Assembly: GCF_017301335.1 (NCBI RefSeq)
Contig: NZ_CP071247.1
Coordinates: forward strand, 2,418,001 to 2,482,000
DNA from: Marinobacter salinisoli
GTDB taxonomy: Bacteria; Pseudomonadota; Gammaproteobacteria; Pseudomonadales; Oleiphilaceae
DNA: 64,000 bases
Direction: 5' to 3'
Translations under genes and position numbers: made by a program
Notes under the pieces: generated by a model
Database searches by the model: none
Seen by the model: only the letters and a program-made list of their open reading frames with translations
Told to the model about the DNA's origin: nothing
In this document: positions 48,526-61,534 of the stretch, in pieces
How positions within the stretch are numbered: the stretch's first letter is position 1
How the letters are laid out: each line of letters opens with the position of its first letter

Positions 48526-49200
48526 GTGGATGGCTTGAAGCAAAGAATTGTCGGTGCGCTGGTGTTGGTGTCGCTGGCCGTTATCTTTGTCCCCATGATT
48601 TTCGATGAGCCGCACTCGGAAAGAACCTCTAATTCAATCCAGATCCCCGAGGAGCCGCCGTTCCCCGAAGTTGTGATACCCGAGGATCAGGCGGCAGGGG
48701 CGCCTATCGACAATGCGCCGCAAGCAACTGGTGATGTTTCTGAATCGCCAGCGGAGCCCGGTCAGAGTGCGCCTGATTACCGGATTGTCGAGGATGAACC
48801 TGCGCCCTTTGAAGGCGTACCCCAGGTGGATGAGACTCCGGCGGCGAACTCTGAACCTGCTCCCGATCCGGCACCGGCCACTCCTGGACCAAAACCAGAA
48901 GTTGCGGCAAATCAGCCCTCTGCTGGTGAATCCTCGAACACCGTGCCGAACCCCGTTGCTGAGGGGGATTGGGTGGTTCAGTTGGGCAGTTTCGGCAATG
49001 CCGATAATGCTCGACGCTTGCGGGATCAGGTCCGAGAGAAAGGATATGGCTCCCATCTGGAAGCTATCAAGCGTGGCGATGCCACATTGACCCGGGTCTT
49101 CAGCGGTCCTTTCCCGGACCGGCCCAGTGCCGAAGCCGCGAAGCGGGTGCTCGACGAGGCGTTCAGCCTTAACAGTCTGGTTACAACCGGCGACAAATAA
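48526..49200 (+). CDS. dedD: DedD-like SPOR-domain protein
   Basis: A 224-residue protein with a short cytoplasmic start, one membrane helix (about 8-25), a Pro/Glu/Ala-rich periplasmic linker and a C-terminal SPOR domain (DWVVQLGSFGNADNARRLRDQVREKG). SPOR domains bind denuded septal glycans, so it acts at division sites. GTG start with CAGGAG. folC-dedD-cvpA-purF is the usual order. Confidence 0.9.
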   Translation: MDGLKQRIVGALVLVSLAVIFVPMIFDEPHSERTSNSIQIPEEPPFPEVVIPEDQAAGAPIDNAPQATGDVSESPAEPGQSAPDYRIVEDEPAPFEGVPQVDETPAANSEPAPDPAPATPGPKPEVAANQPSAGESSNTVPNPVAEGDWVVQLGSFGNADNARRLRDQVREKGYGSHLEAIKRGDATLTRVFSGPFPDRPSAEAAKRVLDEAFSLNSLVTTGDK

Positions 49201-49235
49201 ACGAACAAACGCGCCCGATTGGGCCCGCTGGCAGT

Positions 49236-49263
49236 TTGGCCGCTGTCGGTTTCCTGATAGAAT
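49236..49263 (+). promoter_or_regulatory. candidate promoter of cvpA-purF
   Basis: TTGGCC (49236-49241), 16-nt spacer, TAGAAT (49258-49263), 30 nt before the cvpA start. A small GCCC-GATT-GGGC hairpin after dedD lies just upstream. Confidence 0.45.
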
Positions 49264-49293
49264 TCGCGCTTCCTCTGTTCCATTGGGTAGTTC

Positions 49294-49863
49294 ATGGAAA
49301 CTCTGATCTGGATTGACTGGGTGATCATCACCCTGATCACAGTATCCACACTGATTAGTCTCAAACGGGGTTTCGTTCGCGAAGCTCTGTCACTCGTCAC
49401 CTGGGTGGGTGCGTTTATTCTTGCGCGAACCTTCCATCCACAGATGCAGACATTGCTGGAAAGCACGGTCGAAACTCCGCTGGTTCGTCTGATTGCAGCG
49501 TTTGCGATTCTCTTCTTCGGTACACTGATCGTCGGTGCCATCATAAACAACATGATCGGCCACCTGATTCGTGCAACCGGGCTGTCGGCCACCGACCGTG
49601 TATTAGGGATGGGCTTTGGCCTTCTGAGAGGTGTCGTGGTGGTTATTGTGGCCATAGCGTTCACTCGGTACACCCCGCTGGCACAAGATACCTGGTGGCG
49701 AGAATCTGTCATGATTGACCACCTGGCTGAGGTGGAGGACTGGTCCAGAAGAACCTTTGGTGACGAGTTCGCCCGCTTCCTTGGGCCGGCGCCAGATAGC
49801 ACGGATGCGCACAGCACTATTCAGCAGCAGACGGTCGTGGAACCCGTCGCTGCATCCAGTTAA
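49294..49863 (+). CDS. cvpA: CvpA family membrane protein
   Basis: A 189-residue protein with four hydrophobic segments: WIDWVIITLITVSTLISL, then one near 30-50, one near 67-90 and one near 105-125. Seen: LKRGFVREALSL and DRVLGMGFGLLRG, typical of CvpA. Linked to envelope homeostasis and, in E. coli, to colicin V export. It precedes purF by 33 nt, as in most gammaproteobacteria. Confidence 0.92.
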   Translation: METLIWIDWVIITLITVSTLISLKRGFVREALSLVTWVGAFILARTFHPQMQTLLESTVETPLVRLIAAFAILFFGTLIVGAIINNMIGHLIRATGLSATDRVLGMGFGLLRGVVVVIVAIAFTRYTPLAQDTWWRESVMIDHLAEVEDWSRRTFGDEFARFLGPAPDSTDAHSTIQQQTVVEPVAASS

Positions 49864-49896
49864 CATTCAGTATTAACGCTCGGAGACAGTTTCTTC

Positions 49897-51423
49897 ATGT
49901 GTGGCATCGTCGGCATCGTCAGCACCTCCAACGTCAACCAGACGCTCTATGATGCGCTGACCGTTCTTCAGCATCGGGGGCAGGATGCTGCGGGTATCGT
50001 TACGTTTCAGAATGAACGGTTTTACCTGCGCAAGGATAACGGGCTGGTGCGTGACGTTTTCCATACCCGCCACATGCGTCGTCTGGTCGGTAACGTGGGC
50101 ATTGGGCACGTACGTTACCCCACCGCCGGAAGCTCAAGCTCGGCTGAGGCGCAGCCGTTTTATGTCAACAGTCCCTACGGCATAACCCTGGCTCATAACG
50201 GCAATCTGACCAATGCCGACGACCTGAGCCAGGATCTGTTCCGTACCGACCTGCGTCACATCAATACCAATTCAGACTCCGAAGTGCTGCTCAATGTCTT
50301 TGCCCATGAGCTTCAGAAGCTGGGTAAACTCAACCCGACCAAAGATGAAATCTTTGCCGCGGTAAAGGCGGTACACAAGCGCTGCCGTGGCGCCTATGCA
50401 GTTATTGCAATGATTACCGGGTACGGCATTGTGGGCTTCCGCGACCCGAACGGAATTCGTCCTGCGTGCTATGGCGTGCGTGAAGCTGAAGACGGTCGCA
50501 AGGAGTACATGATTGCCTCGGAAAGCGTCGCGCTGAGTGCGGCCGGCTTTACCCTGGTGCGGGATATCGCCCCTGGCGAGGCTGTCTACATCGAAACCGA
50601 CGGCACCCTGTATACCCAGCAGTGCGCGCAGGACCCACATCTGTACCCCTGTATTTTTGAGCACGTGTATTTTGCGCGCCCGGATTCGATCCTGGACGGC
50701 GTTTCCGTCTACAAGGCTCGCTTGCGTATGGGGGAAACACTGGCCGACAAGGTCCTGCGCGAGTTTCCGGATCACGACATCGACGTAGTTATGCCGATTC
50801 CGGACACCAGCCGAACTTCTGCCATGCAGATGGCGCACCGGCTCGGGGTCAAGTTCCGCGAAGGGTTTATCAAAAACCGCTATATCGGTCGGACCTTCAT
50901 CATGCCGGGGCAGAAAATGCGCAAAAAATCGGTTCGCCAAAAGCTGAATCCGATTGATCTGGAGTTCCGCGACAAGAACGTCATGTTGGTGGACGACTCC
51001 ATCGTGCGTGGCACAACCTGCAAGGAAATTGTCCAGATGGCCCGGGATGCCGGTGCCCGTAAAGTGTATTTTGCCTCTGCGGCTCCCCCGGTTCGCTATC
51101 CGAACGTTTACGGTATCGATATGCCATCGGCCAACGAGCTTATTGCACATGATCGGACCGTCGAGGAAGTGGGCGAGTTGATTGGCGCCGACTGGCTGCT
51201 GTACCAGGACCTTGAGGATCTGGTGACCTGCGTCAGCGATGTCAATGACGACATTGAGGATTGGGAGTGTTCTGTGTTTACCGGCCAGTACGTCACCGGC
51301 GACATAGATCAGTCTTATCTGGACCGGCTGGACGAGGCCCGCAATGACACCAAACGGTCCGGAGCCGGTGACAATAAGTCCGATGAAAACGGCATTATTG
51401 ACCTCCATAACGACGAAGACTAA
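49897..51423 (+). CDS. purF: amidophosphoribosyltransferase
   Basis: A 508-residue first enzyme of purine synthesis. N-terminal glutaminase nucleophile Cys2 (MCGIVGIV), exposed after Met removal; no propeptide. The PRPP motif is [13 protein letters not shown]. Also [11 protein letters not shown] and [17 protein letters not shown]. Followed by metZ 30 nt on. Confidence 0.96.
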   Translation: MCGIVGIVSTSNVNQTLYDALTVLQHRGQDAAGIVTFQNERFYLRKDNGLVRDVFHTRHMRRLVGNVGIGHVRYPTAGSSSSAEAQPFYVNSPYGITLAHNGNLTNADDLSQDLFRTDLRHINTNSDSEVLLNVFAHELQKLGKLNPTKDEIFAAVKAVHKRCRGAYAVIAMITGYGIVGFRDPNGIRPACYGVREAEDGRKEYMIASESVALSAAGFTLVRDIAPGEAVYIETDGTLYTQQCAQDPHLYPCIFEHVYFARPDSILDGVSVYKARLRMGETLADKVLREFPDHDIDVVMPIPDTSRTSAMQMAHRLGVKFREGFIKNRYIGRTFIMPGQKMRKKSVRQKLNPIDLEFRDKNVMLVDDSIVRGTTCKEIVQMARDAGARKVYFASAAPPVRYPNVYGIDMPSANELIAHDRTVEEVGELIGADWLLYQDLEDLVTCVSDVNDDIEDWECSVFTGQYVTGDIDQSYLDRLDEARNDTKRSGAGDNKSDENGIIDLHNDED

Positions 51424-51453
51424 ACGCGTACGAAACCCAAGCAGGAGTTGTTC

Positions 51454-52680
51454 ATGACCTTTCGCCGTGAAGAAAATGTCTGGATCCCGGAATCGGATCT
51501 GGAGGGTATGTCGGTAGATACCCTCGCGGTGAGGGCAGGGCAGATGCGTACCGGGGAGTTGGAACACAGCGACCCGATTTTTCCGACCTCCAGTTTTGTA
51601 TACGGCAGTGCAGCCCAGGCCGCCGCCCGATTTGGCGGCGATGAGCCGGGCAATATCTACTCACGGTTTACCAACCCCACGGTGCAGGCCTTTGAAGGGC
51701 GCATGGCGGCAATGGAGGGTGGCGAGCGCGCGGTGGCCACGGCCTCTGGTATGGCGGCCATACTGAGCACGTGCATGGCGCTGCTCAAAAGCGGCGATCA
51801 CGTAGTCTGTTCCCGGGGTGTGTTTGGTACCACTAACGTTTTGTTCCAGAAATACCTGGCAAAATTCGGTGTTGAAACCTCGTTCGTCAGCCTCACGGAT
51901 TACGAAGGCTGGCGGAGCGCGGTCCGGGATACTACCCGGATGCTGTTCATCGAGACGCCGTCGAATCCTCTGTGTGAAGTGGCCGATATTCGCGCCCTTG
52001 CCGATCTCGCTCATTCGCAGGATGCTTTGCTGGTGGTCGACAACTGTTTCTGTACGCCGGTCCTGCAACGACCGCTGGAGCATGGCGCCGATGTGGTTAT
52101 CCACTCCGCCACCAAGTACCTGGACGGCCAGGGCCGTTGCGTCGGTGGTGTTGTGGTCGGTCCGGGTAAACTGATGGAGGAGGTCTATGGCTTCCTTCGC
52201 TCGGCCGGGCCAACCATGAGCCCGTTCAATGCCTGGGTGTTTCATAAGGGATTGGAAACCTTACCAATCCGTATGCGAGCACACTGTGAGAATGCATTAG
52301 AGTTAGCTCAATGGCTTGAACAGCAGCCCGAAGTTGAAACGGTGTTTTATGCCGGGCTGCCGGAGCATCCTCAGCACGAACTGGCCAAGCGCCAGCAGGA
52401 TGGCTTTGGAGGTGTTCTGTCGTTTCGATTGAAAGGCGGAAGAGACGAAGCGTGGCGTTTTATTGACGCCACGCGGATGATTTCCATTACTGCCAATCTT
52501 GGTGACGTCAAGACGACGATCACCCACCCAGCCACGACCACCCATGGCCGGTTGTCTCCTGAGGACAAAGAGGCGGCGGGTATCACCGAGAACCTGGTAC
52601 GGATTTCAGTGGGTGTTGAAGCAGTTGAAGACCTGAAAACCGATCTTACCCGGGGACTTCAGGCCCTTCAGAATCAATAA
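51454..52680 (+). CDS. metZ: O-succinylhomoserine sulfhydrylase
   Basis: A 408-residue PLP enzyme of the Cys/Met metabolism family, making homocysteine directly from O-succinylhomoserine and sulfide. Seen: [28 protein letters not shown], the PLP lysine in [12 protein letters not shown], and SLGD-like [21 protein letters not shown] 51454 has AGGAG 7 nt before it. purF-metZ adjacency matches pseudomonads. It uses sulfide from the cysB/cysH-controlled pathway. Confidence 0.93.
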   Translation: MTFRREENVWIPESDLEGMSVDTLAVRAGQMRTGELEHSDPIFPTSSFVYGSAAQAAARFGGDEPGNIYSRFTNPTVQAFEGRMAAMEGGERAVATASGMAAILSTCMALLKSGDHVVCSRGVFGTTNVLFQKYLAKFGVETSFVSLTDYEGWRSAVRDTTRMLFIETPSNPLCEVADIRALADLAHSQDALLVVDNCFCTPVLQRPLEHGADVVIHSATKYLDGQGRCVGGVVVGPGKLMEEVYGFLRSAGPTMSPFNAWVFHKGLETLPIRMRAHCENALELAQWLEQQPEVETVFYAGLPEHPQHELAKRQQDGFGGVLSFRLKGGRDEAWRFIDATRMISITANLGDVKTTITHPATTTHGRLSPEDKEAAGITENLVRISVGVEAVEDLKTDLTRGLQALQNQ

Positions 52681-52699
52681 ACACAACTAGCAGAATTGC

Positions 52700-55366
52700 A
52701 TGGCCGAATCAGTAAAAGCAAAGCAGGCTCCACAGGAACTGACGGACAAACAACTGCGCTTCCGGCGCCTGGTGGCACAGGGTGCCCGGGAAGGTGCGGT
52801 TATTGCCCTGATTGCACTGGCCATTTATTTGGCCATGGCACTGGTAACGTATAGCCCGACGGACCCTGGCTGGGCCAGTATCGGCCACGACACCTCGGTG
52901 ACCAACTACGCCGGCCGAACCGGTGCCTGGTTGGCAAGCCTGTTCATTGATTTCTTCGGTCAGGTCGCGTTTCTGTTTCCGCTGATGATCGCCGGTTACG
53001 CCATCATGCTGATTCGCAGGCGGAACGATGCCGTCGAGTTGCACTGGCCACTGGTTATGATGCGATTTGGCGGCTTCCTTCTTATCCTGCTTTCGGCCTC
53101 CAGCTTGTTGTCACTGTATTCGGTGTTCGGTCTGGGGGTATCGTCAGGCGGCGTCCTGGGCACCACTGTGTCTGAGGCGATGATCCGGTTTTTCAATTTG
53201 CCGGCTACCACGCTGCTACTGATAGCGATTTTCCTCTTCGCCCTGACCGTAACGACCGGTTTGTCCTGGTTCCGGCTGATGGATCAGATTGGTCTGTGGA
53301 CAATCCGACTGTTCGGATATCTTAAATCCGCGTTTGCCGCCGATCCCGAGAAACAGGCTCACGCCAAGGCCGCGGCAGCGGAAAAGAAGCAGAAGGCCGA
53401 AGCGAAGAAACGGGACAAGCAGGCCGCAAAAGCGGCGGAGCCACCGGTGGTTGAAGATCGTGTCATGCCCGCAGGCAAGCGCGGTAAGACGGCTGATTCT
53501 GCCGGTTCGGAAAAACCCGGCAACTGGTGGCAGCGCCTGATTGGCGGCCGAAAACAGAAGCTGAAGCGGGAGAGTTCCGGCGATAAGTCCGTGGTTCGCA
53601 AAGAGCCCGGGCTCGACGGCTTTGTGCCAGAACCGGAACCCGAGCCGGTTGAGTTCGAACGATTCAGTTCTACCGATCAGGCCGCACCGGCCACACCAGC
53701 CAAACCGGCCAGAAAACCAAGGCAACCCGAGTCACGGCCTGAGCCAGAGGCACCGAGCCGTTCACTGAAAATCGAGCCGTTCAAGAAAGAGCCGCAAACG
53801 GCGAAAGTGGACCAGCCTGGCAGGGGCAACAAGCAGGGATCCCTGCTTGAAGATATCGAAAGCCCTGTGCCACCCATTTCTCTGCTGGATCCGCCGGAGG
53901 AGCACCAGGAAAAGGGTTATTCCGAGGAATCCCTTGAACACATGTCACGGCTTCTTGAAGAAAAGCTGTCTGACTTCGGTGTGTCGGTAGAAGTCGTTGA
54001 GGTCAACCCCGGGCCTGTTATCACGCGGTTTGAAATCAAGCCGGCGCCCGGCGTCAAAGTCAGCAAAATCTCCAACCTGGCCAAGGATCTGGCTCGGTCA
54101 CTGGCTGTACTGAGTGTTCGCGTGGTTGAAGTTATTCCCGGCAAATCAGTCGTTGGTATTGAAATTCCCAACGAAGAACGGGAAATCGTCCGGCTGAGCG
54201 AAGTGTTGGGTGCTCCGGTGTTCAAGGATTCATCGTCGCCACTAACACTGGCTCTGGGCAACGATATCGGCGGTAACCCGATGGTGGCCAATCTGGCCAA
54301 GATGCCGCACCTGCTGGTAGCGGGTACGACCGGTTCCGGTAAGTCCGTCGGCGTCAACGCCATGCTTTTGAGCATGCTGCTCAAGGCGACCCCGGAAGAA
54401 GTCCGTTTCATCATGGTGGATCCGAAGATGCTGGAGCTCAGCATCTACGACGGCATTCCGCACCTGTTGGCGCCGGTTGTGACGGACATGAAGGAAGCGG
54501 CCAATGCCTTGCGTTGGTGTGTCGCAGAGATGGAGCGTCGATACCGGCTGATGGCGAGCCTGGGGGTCCGGAATATCGCAGGCTACAACCGCAAGGTTAA
54601 AGACGCCATCGCGGCCGGGGAGCCGCTGCTGGACCCGATCTGGAAACCGGACGAATTCCTCGCCAATGACGAACAGGATCGCCCGGAGCTTGAGACCCTG
54701 CCGTTTATCGTGGTGGTGATCGACGAATTCGCCGACATGATGATGATCGTTGGCAAGAAGGTCGAGGAGCTGATCGCCCGTATCGCGCAGAAAGCCCGGG
54801 CCGCGGGTATTCACCTGGTTCTGGCGACACAGCGCCCATCCGTTGATGTGATTACCGGCCTGATCAAGGCGAACATCCCGACTCGTATGTCGTTCCAGGT
54901 GTCGTCCAAGATTGATTCCCGGACGGTTCTGGATCAGGGCGGCGCGGAGCAGCTCCTCGGGCATGGTGACATGCTGTACCTGCCGCCGGGAACCGGCTTG
55001 CCGGTGCGGGTACACGGTGCTTTTGTCGACGACGACGAAGTGCACCGGGTTGTCAGTGCCTGGAAAGCACGGGGCGAGCCGATCTATGTGGATGAGGTCC
55101 TCAACGGCGCCGAAGGCGAACACCTGCCGGGCGTTCCGACGCTGTCGGAAGGTGGAGACAACGAAGGTGATGCCCTCTACGACGAAGCCGTTGCCTTTGT
55201 AACCGAAAGCCGACGGGTATCCATTTCCTCCGTCCAGCGAAAATTCAAAATTGGCTACAACCGGGCTGCGAACCTGGTGGAAGCCATGGAGGCGTCGGGC
55301 GTTGTCAGTCCTGCCGGGCACAACGGTGCGAGAGAAGTGCTGGCGCCGCCGCCTCCCCGAGACTAG
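52700..55366 (+). CDS. ftsK: DNA translocase FtsK
   Basis: An 888-residue septal DNA pump. Four membrane helices lie in the first 190 residues, then a Lys/Ala/Pro/Glu-rich linker (about 215-400), the motor with Walker [12 protein letters not shown] and Walker [13 protein letters not shown], and the C-terminal gamma winged helix ([20 protein letters not shown]) that reads KOPS and activates XerD. It clears chromosome dimers at division. Followed by lolA after 12 nt. Confidence 0.95.
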   Translation: MAESVKAKQAPQELTDKQLRFRRLVAQGAREGAVIALIALAIYLAMALVTYSPTDPGWASIGHDTSVTNYAGRTGAWLASLFIDFFGQVAFLFPLMIAGYAIMLIRRRNDAVELHWPLVMMRFGGFLLILLSASSLLSLYSVFGLGVSSGGVLGTTVSEAMIRFFNLPATTLLLIAIFLFALTVTTGLSWFRLMDQIGLWTIRLFGYLKSAFAADPEKQAHAKAAAAEKKQKAEAKKRDKQAAKAAEPPVVEDRVMPAGKRGKTADSAGSEKPGNWWQRLIGGRKQKLKRESSGDKSVVRKEPGLDGFVPEPEPEPVEFERFSSTDQAAPATPAKPARKPRQPESRPEPEAPSRSLKIEPFKKEPQTAKVDQPGRGNKQGSLLEDIESPVPPISLLDPPEEHQEKGYSEESLEHMSRLLEEKLSDFGVSVEVVEVNPGPVITRFEIKPAPGVKVSKISNLAKDLARSLAVLSVRVVEVIPGKSVVGIEIPNEEREIVRLSEVLGAPVFKDSSSPLTLALGNDIGGNPMVANLAKMPHLLVAGTTGSGKSVGVNAMLLSMLLKATPEEVRFIMVDPKMLELSIYDGIPHLLAPVVTDMKEAANALRWCVAEMERRYRLMASLGVRNIAGYNRKVKDAIAAGEPLLDPIWKPDEFLANDEQDRPELETLPFIVVVIDEFADMMMIVGKKVEELIARIAQKARAAGIHLVLATQRPSVDVITGLIKANIPTRMSFQVSSKIDSRTVLDQGGAEQLLGHGDMLYLPPGTGLPVRVHGAFVDDDEVHRVVSAWKARGEPIYVDEVLNGAEGEHLPGVPTLSEGGDNEGDALYDEAVAFVTESRRVSISSVQRKFKIGYNRAANLVEAMEASGVVSPAGHNGAREVLAPPPPRD

Positions 55367-55378
55367 GAGTCGACTGTT

Positions 55379-56029
55379 ATGAATGCACGCCGTTTTTTTT
55401 GCCTGCTAGTGATGCTGTTTGTTGCCACTGCGCCTGTCGGCGCGGAGGAGCCTGCTGGCAGCAGTGAGGCCGCTAGTGAGCTGGCCCAGACCCTGAAGAG
55501 TTATGAAACCTATCAGGCCGACTTCATTCAGATTGTCGCGGACGAGTATGGTAATGCCGTGCAGGAAACCCGTGGAAAGCTGAAGGCCAAGCGCCCCGGA
55601 CTGTTCTACTGGGAAACGAGTGCGCCTCTGGCGCAGTTTATAGTGAGTGATGGCGAAACCGTTGAGGTGTACGATCCTGACCTGGAACAGGTAACCATCC
55701 ACAACCTGGATGAACGGGTCCAGACCACGCCGGCGCTGCTGTTGAGCGGCGAGGTAGACAACCTGGAAAAGACCTACAAGGTTTCTCAGCGAATGGTTGG
55801 CGACAGCCGTCAGGAGTACATGCTGGAGCCGCGCAGCCCGGACTCCCTGTTCGTGTCACTGCGTCTGTCTTTTGTGAACGGCGAGCTGCGGGAAATGCGT
55901 ATGCTGGATTCGCTGGCCCAGGTCAGCATTCTGAGTTTTGACACCATCCAACTGAATGAGAGCATCGACAGCAGTGCGTTCACCCTCGATTACCCGGAGG
56001 GCGTCGACGTAATCCGGGACGGCGCCTGA
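55379..56029 (+). CDS. lolA: outer-membrane lipoprotein carrier LolA
   Basis: A 216-residue periplasmic chaperone carrying lipoproteins to LolB. Signal peptide cut after VGA (about 22). Seen: YQADFIQIVADEYG, GKLKAKRPGLFYWET, and PDLEQVTIHNLDERV. ftsK-lolA-rarA-serS is the standard order. Stop overlaps the rarA ATG by one base. Confidence 0.94.
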   Translation: MNARRFFCLLVMLFVATAPVGAEEPAGSSEAASELAQTLKSYETYQADFIQIVADEYGNAVQETRGKLKAKRPGLFYWETSAPLAQFIVSDGETVEVYDPDLEQVTIHNLDERVQTTPALLLSGEVDNLEKTYKVSQRMVGDSRQEYMLEPRSPDSLFVSLRLSFVNGELREMRMLDSLAQVSILSFDTIQLNESIDSSAFTLDYPEGVDVIRDGA

Positions 56030-57366
56030 TGCAGGACAGCCTGTTCGAAGACCAGGCCGGGTTTCGTCCGCTGGCGGATCGCATGCGTCCGACCCAGCTG
56101 GAAGAGTACGTTGGTCAGAAGCATCTGGTAGGGCCTGGCAAGCCGCTGCGCAGAGCCGTGGAGCAGGGCCAGATGCACTCGATGATTCTATGGGGCCCAC
56201 CCGGGGTTGGTAAAACCACCTTTGCGAAATTGCTGGCCAACCTCAGTGATCTCAGTTTCGAAACCATTTCGGCGGTGCTCAGCGGAGTCAAGGACATTCG
56301 CGCGGCAGTGGAGCGAGCGCGTGACCGCAAGCAGGGGCAGGGGCGCGATACGCTGTTGTTCGTTGACGAGGTGCATCGGTTCAACAAGAGCCAGCAGGAT
56401 GCCTTTCTGCCGCACATCGAAGACGGTACTTTTATCTTCGTCGGTGCCACCACCGAAAACCCTTCGTTTGAACTCAACAGCGCGTTGCTGTCTCGAACCC
56501 GGGTTTACGTGCTCAAAAACCTGGAAGAATCCGATGTTCTGGAGCTTCTGGACAGGGCGCTGATTGCAGAACAGGGGTTCAACGGGCGCCTATCGGTGGG
56601 TCCGGCGGTAAGGGATTTAATCGCTTCTGCGTCGGGAGGCGACGCCCGTCGCGCACTCAATATCCTGGAGGTGGCTGCCGACCTGGCTGAGCCGGATGAG
56701 CAGGGGCAGGAAACCATCACGGAATCGCACCTCGAGCAGGTTCTGCAAACCAGTTTGCGCCGGTTCGATAAGGGTGGGGATGTCTTTTACGACCAGATTT
56801 CCGCGCTCCACAAATCCGTACGCGGGTCCGATCCGGATGGTTCGTTGTACTGGATGTGTCGGATGCTGGATGGAGGGTGCGACCCCATTTATGTGGCTCG
56901 CCGGTTAGTGCGCATCGCCAGTGAGGATATTGGGAATGCGGACCCCCGGGCGCTGCGAATTGCCATGGACGCCTGGGACGCACAGGAGCGTCTGGGCTCC
57001 CCGGAAGGCGAACTGTCACTGGCCCAGGCGGTCACCTACCTGGCCTTGTCACCCAAGAGTAATGCGGTGTACGCCGCCTTCAATCAGTGCATGGCCGATA
57101 TTCGTAAGGATCCCGATTACGACGTTCCCGTGCATCTGCGCAATGCGCCCACCAAGCTGCTCAAATCCATGGGCCATGGCGATACCTACCGCTACGCCCA
57201 CGAAGAACCGGAAGCGTTCGCAGCCGGGGAATCCTATCTTCCCGAGCCGATTCATGAGCGCCGCTACTACCAACCCGTTTCCCGGGGTCTGGAAATCAAG
57301 CTGGCGGAAAAGCGTCAGCGCCTTGATCGCTGGAATAAGGAAAGTTCGCGAAAGCGCTACCCCTGA
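56029..57366 (+). CDS. rarA: replication-associated recombination protein RarA
   Basis: A 445-residue AAA+ protein (MgsA/RarA) acting at stalled forks. Seen: RPTQLEEYVGQKHLVG, Walker A GPPGVGKTT, Walker B LLFVDEVHRFNKSQQD, sensor GATTENPSFE, and the C-terminal tetramerisation part with RMLDGGCDPIYVARRL. Coupled to lolA. Confidence 0.94.
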   Translation: MQDSLFEDQAGFRPLADRMRPTQLEEYVGQKHLVGPGKPLRRAVEQGQMHSMILWGPPGVGKTTFAKLLANLSDLSFETISAVLSGVKDIRAAVERARDRKQGQGRDTLLFVDEVHRFNKSQQDAFLPHIEDGTFIFVGATTENPSFELNSALLSRTRVYVLKNLEESDVLELLDRALIAEQGFNGRLSVGPAVRDLIASASGGDARRALNILEVAADLAEPDEQGQETITESHLEQVLQTSLRRFDKGGDVFYDQISALHKSVRGSDPDGSLYWMCRMLDGGCDPIYVARRLVRIASEDIGNADPRALRIAMDAWDAQERLGSPEGELSLAQAVTYLALSPKSNAVYAAFNQCMADIRKDPDYDVPVHLRNAPTKLLKSMGHGDTYRYAHEEPEAFAAGESYLPEPIHERRYYQPVSRGLEIKLAEKRQRLDRWNKESSRKRYP

Positions 57367-57396
57367 GCGCACGGTAGCCACCAGATTCAGTGCAGG

Positions 57397-59590
<2,194 letters not shown>

Positions 59591-59614
59591 ACCTGTTGGT
59601 TGTTTTCAGGACGT

Positions 59615-59644
59615 AAAAAAGGGAGCCTGATGGCTCCCTTTTTT
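59615..59644. terminator. bidirectional rho-independent terminator
   Basis: A perfect 13-bp stem (59615-59627 with 59632-59644), TGAT loop, A6 before and T6 after. It serves cobA on the plus strand and the DAHP synthase on the minus strand. Confidence 0.9.
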
Positions 59645-59675
59645 CGGGGCTGTTGATTATGGCCCCGCACCTGAT

Positions 59676-60752
59676 TCAGCCGATACGGCGCTTCGGCAGG
59701 GTATCCTTGAGTTTTTCTCGCATGTCGTGAACGGCTTTTTCGGTGGTTGGCCAGTCAATGCAGGCGTCGGTAACCGAAACCCCGTACTGCAGATCAGCCA
59801 GGTTATCCGGGATAGACTGGCTGCCCCAGTTGATGTTGCTCTCGATCATCAGGCTCTGGATGGAGGTGTTGCCCTCCAGAATTTGATGGCTGACGTCCTG
59901 CATGACCAGGGGCTGGAGCGCCGGGTCCTTGTTGGAGTTGGCGTGGCTGCAATCCACCATGATGGACTTGCGCAACTTGGCCTTGTCCAGAGCCTGTTCA
60001 CAAAGGGCCACGCTCACCGAATCGTAGTTAGGCTTGCCACCGCCGCCACGCAGTACAACGTGGCCGTAGTTGTTGCCCTTGGTGCGCACGATGGAGGCTT
60101 TACCTTGCTGGTCAATGCCCAGGAAACTGTGCGGGTGAGACACGGATTTCATGGCATTAACCGCGACGTCCAGGCTGCCGTCCGTGCCGTTTTTGAAGCC
60201 TATCGCCATGGACAGGCCGCTGCTCATTTCCCGGTGCGTCTGGGATTCGGTGGTACGGGCGCCGATGGCTGACCAGGCCACTGTATCCTGCAGGTATTGC
60301 GGTGAAATTGGATCCAGCGCTTCGGTGGCCACCGGCAGACCCAGCTCGTTGATGTCGAGCAGCAGGCGGCGGCCAATGTGCAGGCCCTGTTCAATATCAA
60401 AGGTGTCGTTCAGGTGGGGATCGTTGATCAGACCCTTCCAGCCAACGGTGGTGCGCGGTTTTTCGAAGTAGACCCGCATAACGATCAAAAGGGTGTCGCT
60501 GACTTCGTCGGCCAGTTTTTTCAGGCGCCGGGCATAATCCATCGCGGCTTCAACGTCGTGGATAGAGCAGGGTCCAACCACCAGGAACAGGCGGTGATCT
60601 TTGCCATCCATAATGTCGTAAATGGCCTGGCGGCCGTTAGCGACGGTTTCTGCGGCCTTATCGGAAAGCGGCAGCTCCTGCTTCAATGCTTCTGGAGTAA
60701 TCAGCGGTTCCTGGCTGGCCACGTTCAGGTTTTCCAGTTTCTTGCCTGACAT
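59676..60752 (-). CDS. aroF: DAHP synthase, class I, AroF (Tyr-type) like
   Basis: A 358-residue first enzyme of the shikimate pathway. Seen: VVGPCSIHD, MRVYFEKPRTTVGWKGLINDP, IGARTTESQTHRE, GFKNGTDGS, DCSHANSNKD. TEALDPISPQYL and the GLMIESNI-like IQSLMIESNI context fit the Tyr-sensitive isozyme best; regulation is inferred. ATG 60752 is preferred to a 63-residue upstream extension of low-complexity sequence. Supplies chorismate with aroC. Confidence 0.92.
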   Translation of the reverse strand: MSGKKLENLNVASQEPLITPEALKQELPLSDKAAETVANGRQAIYDIMDGKDHRLFLVVGPCSIHDVEAAMDYARRLKKLADEVSDTLLIVMRVYFEKPRTTVGWKGLINDPHLNDTFDIEQGLHIGRRLLLDINELGLPVATEALDPISPQYLQDTVAWSAIGARTTESQTHREMSSGLSMAIGFKNGTDGSLDVAVNAMKSVSHPHSFLGIDQQGKASIVRTKGNNYGHVVLRGGGGKPNYDSVSVALCEQALDKAKLRKSIMVDCSHANSNKDPALQPLVMQDVSHQILEGNTSIQSLMIESNINWGSQSIPDNLADLQYGVSVTDACIDWPTTEKAVHDMREKLKDTLPKRRIG

Positions 60753-61114
60753 CTTGTTTGTTATCCCCGATTCTGATCGTTGCGACCCGGCGTATCCGCG
60801 ACGGTTAACAGGGTTGCAGATTGACACAATTGTCTGCGGCCTATGCCTGTGGTACCGGCCGAAGAGATGGTTATACTGCGTTATTTGATGGGGCTTTTCA
60901 ACGCTTGTTGAGCAGAGGGCCGGATGGCGGAAAACAAACAAAAAAACACCGGGTTTCAGGGTGTGCTCTTCAGTGGCCCGTCAGATTGACGCGGTGGGTG
61001 TGCCTGACCTTCCGTATCCCCCCCGGCAAGCTCGCCCCGGATGCCGTCACCGAAAGTTTTCAGAATGAATCGCCAGGGCCACTCGGCCTCCGGGCTCAAG
61101 ACTAGAAATGAATC
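60753..61114. other. non-coding gap upstream of aroF
   Basis: No convincing gene in 362 nt. A short 5-bp stem (60946-60964) followed on the minus strand by a T7 run could end minus-strand transcripts coming from the fabI side. A run of seven C bases lies near 61020. The aroF promoter should be here, but I could not place it. Confidence 0.4.
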
Positions 61115-61463
61115 ATGAGCGATCTCTACTACGAATTTGGCAACGCGGAGCTGGAGCCGAGAGGGCCCAGGGTGGCACCAGCCGGGTTTTGAATTGATGG
61201 TATCCGGACTGGTTTGCCGCATCCGGGATATGTCGGCCAGTGGGTTTTGTCTGATTTCCCGGAAGGCAGTCACCGTCGGTGCAATCATTGCGGCGGCGGT
61301 GGTGACGAGAGCAAATGCATGATCGTTCCACCGGATGCTTGAGGTGGTCTGGTGTCGGTCCAATCCGTCGGGTTTTCTGGTGGGCGCGAAGAGCCTCGAA
61401 TCTGACCACACCGATTGCGTGGAATGGGTGGAGGCGATCGCCGAGGCGCTGGCGCCTGGTTGA
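61115..61463 (+). pseudogene. decayed PilZ-domain gene
   Basis: Conceptual translation in the frame ending at 61463 gives GLVCRIRDMSASGFCLISRKAVTVG, a recognisable PilZ core. A TGA at 61320-61322 interrupts it, and the frame resumes with LEVVWCRSNPSGFLVGAKSLE, the second PilZ strand pair, ending with an amphipathic helix and TGA. The only nearby ATG (61115, MSDLYYEFGNAELEP) is in another frame, so a frameshift between about 61137 and 61190 is also needed. The N-terminal RxxxR motif is not visible. A good terminator follows. Domain call rests on pattern recognition. Confidence 0.6.
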
Positions 61464-61485
61464 CGCAAGGATAGTCTCGGGCACG

Positions 61486-61512
61486 AAAAAGCCGGCCTGG
61501 GGCCGGCTTTTT
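61486..61512. terminator. bidirectional rho-independent terminator
   Basis: A 12-bp perfect stem (61486-61497 with 61501-61512), TGG loop, A5 and T5 flanks. It lies between the PilZ remnant and the end of fabI and works for both strands. Confidence 0.88.
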
Positions 61513-61534
61513 GTCTTTGCACATCAACCGTGTG

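Noticed and set aside
61320..61322. TGA as a selenocysteine codon in the PilZ-like frame
   Set aside because: PilZ proteins have no selenocysteine, no SECIS-like hairpin follows, and a frameshift is also needed upstream.
60956..61522. Minus-strand open frame of 188 codons between aroF and fabI
   Set aside because: Composition is unlike a protein (Arg/Pro/Ser mix, no domain), it runs through a strong bidirectional terminator, and the opposite strand carries the PilZ remnant.
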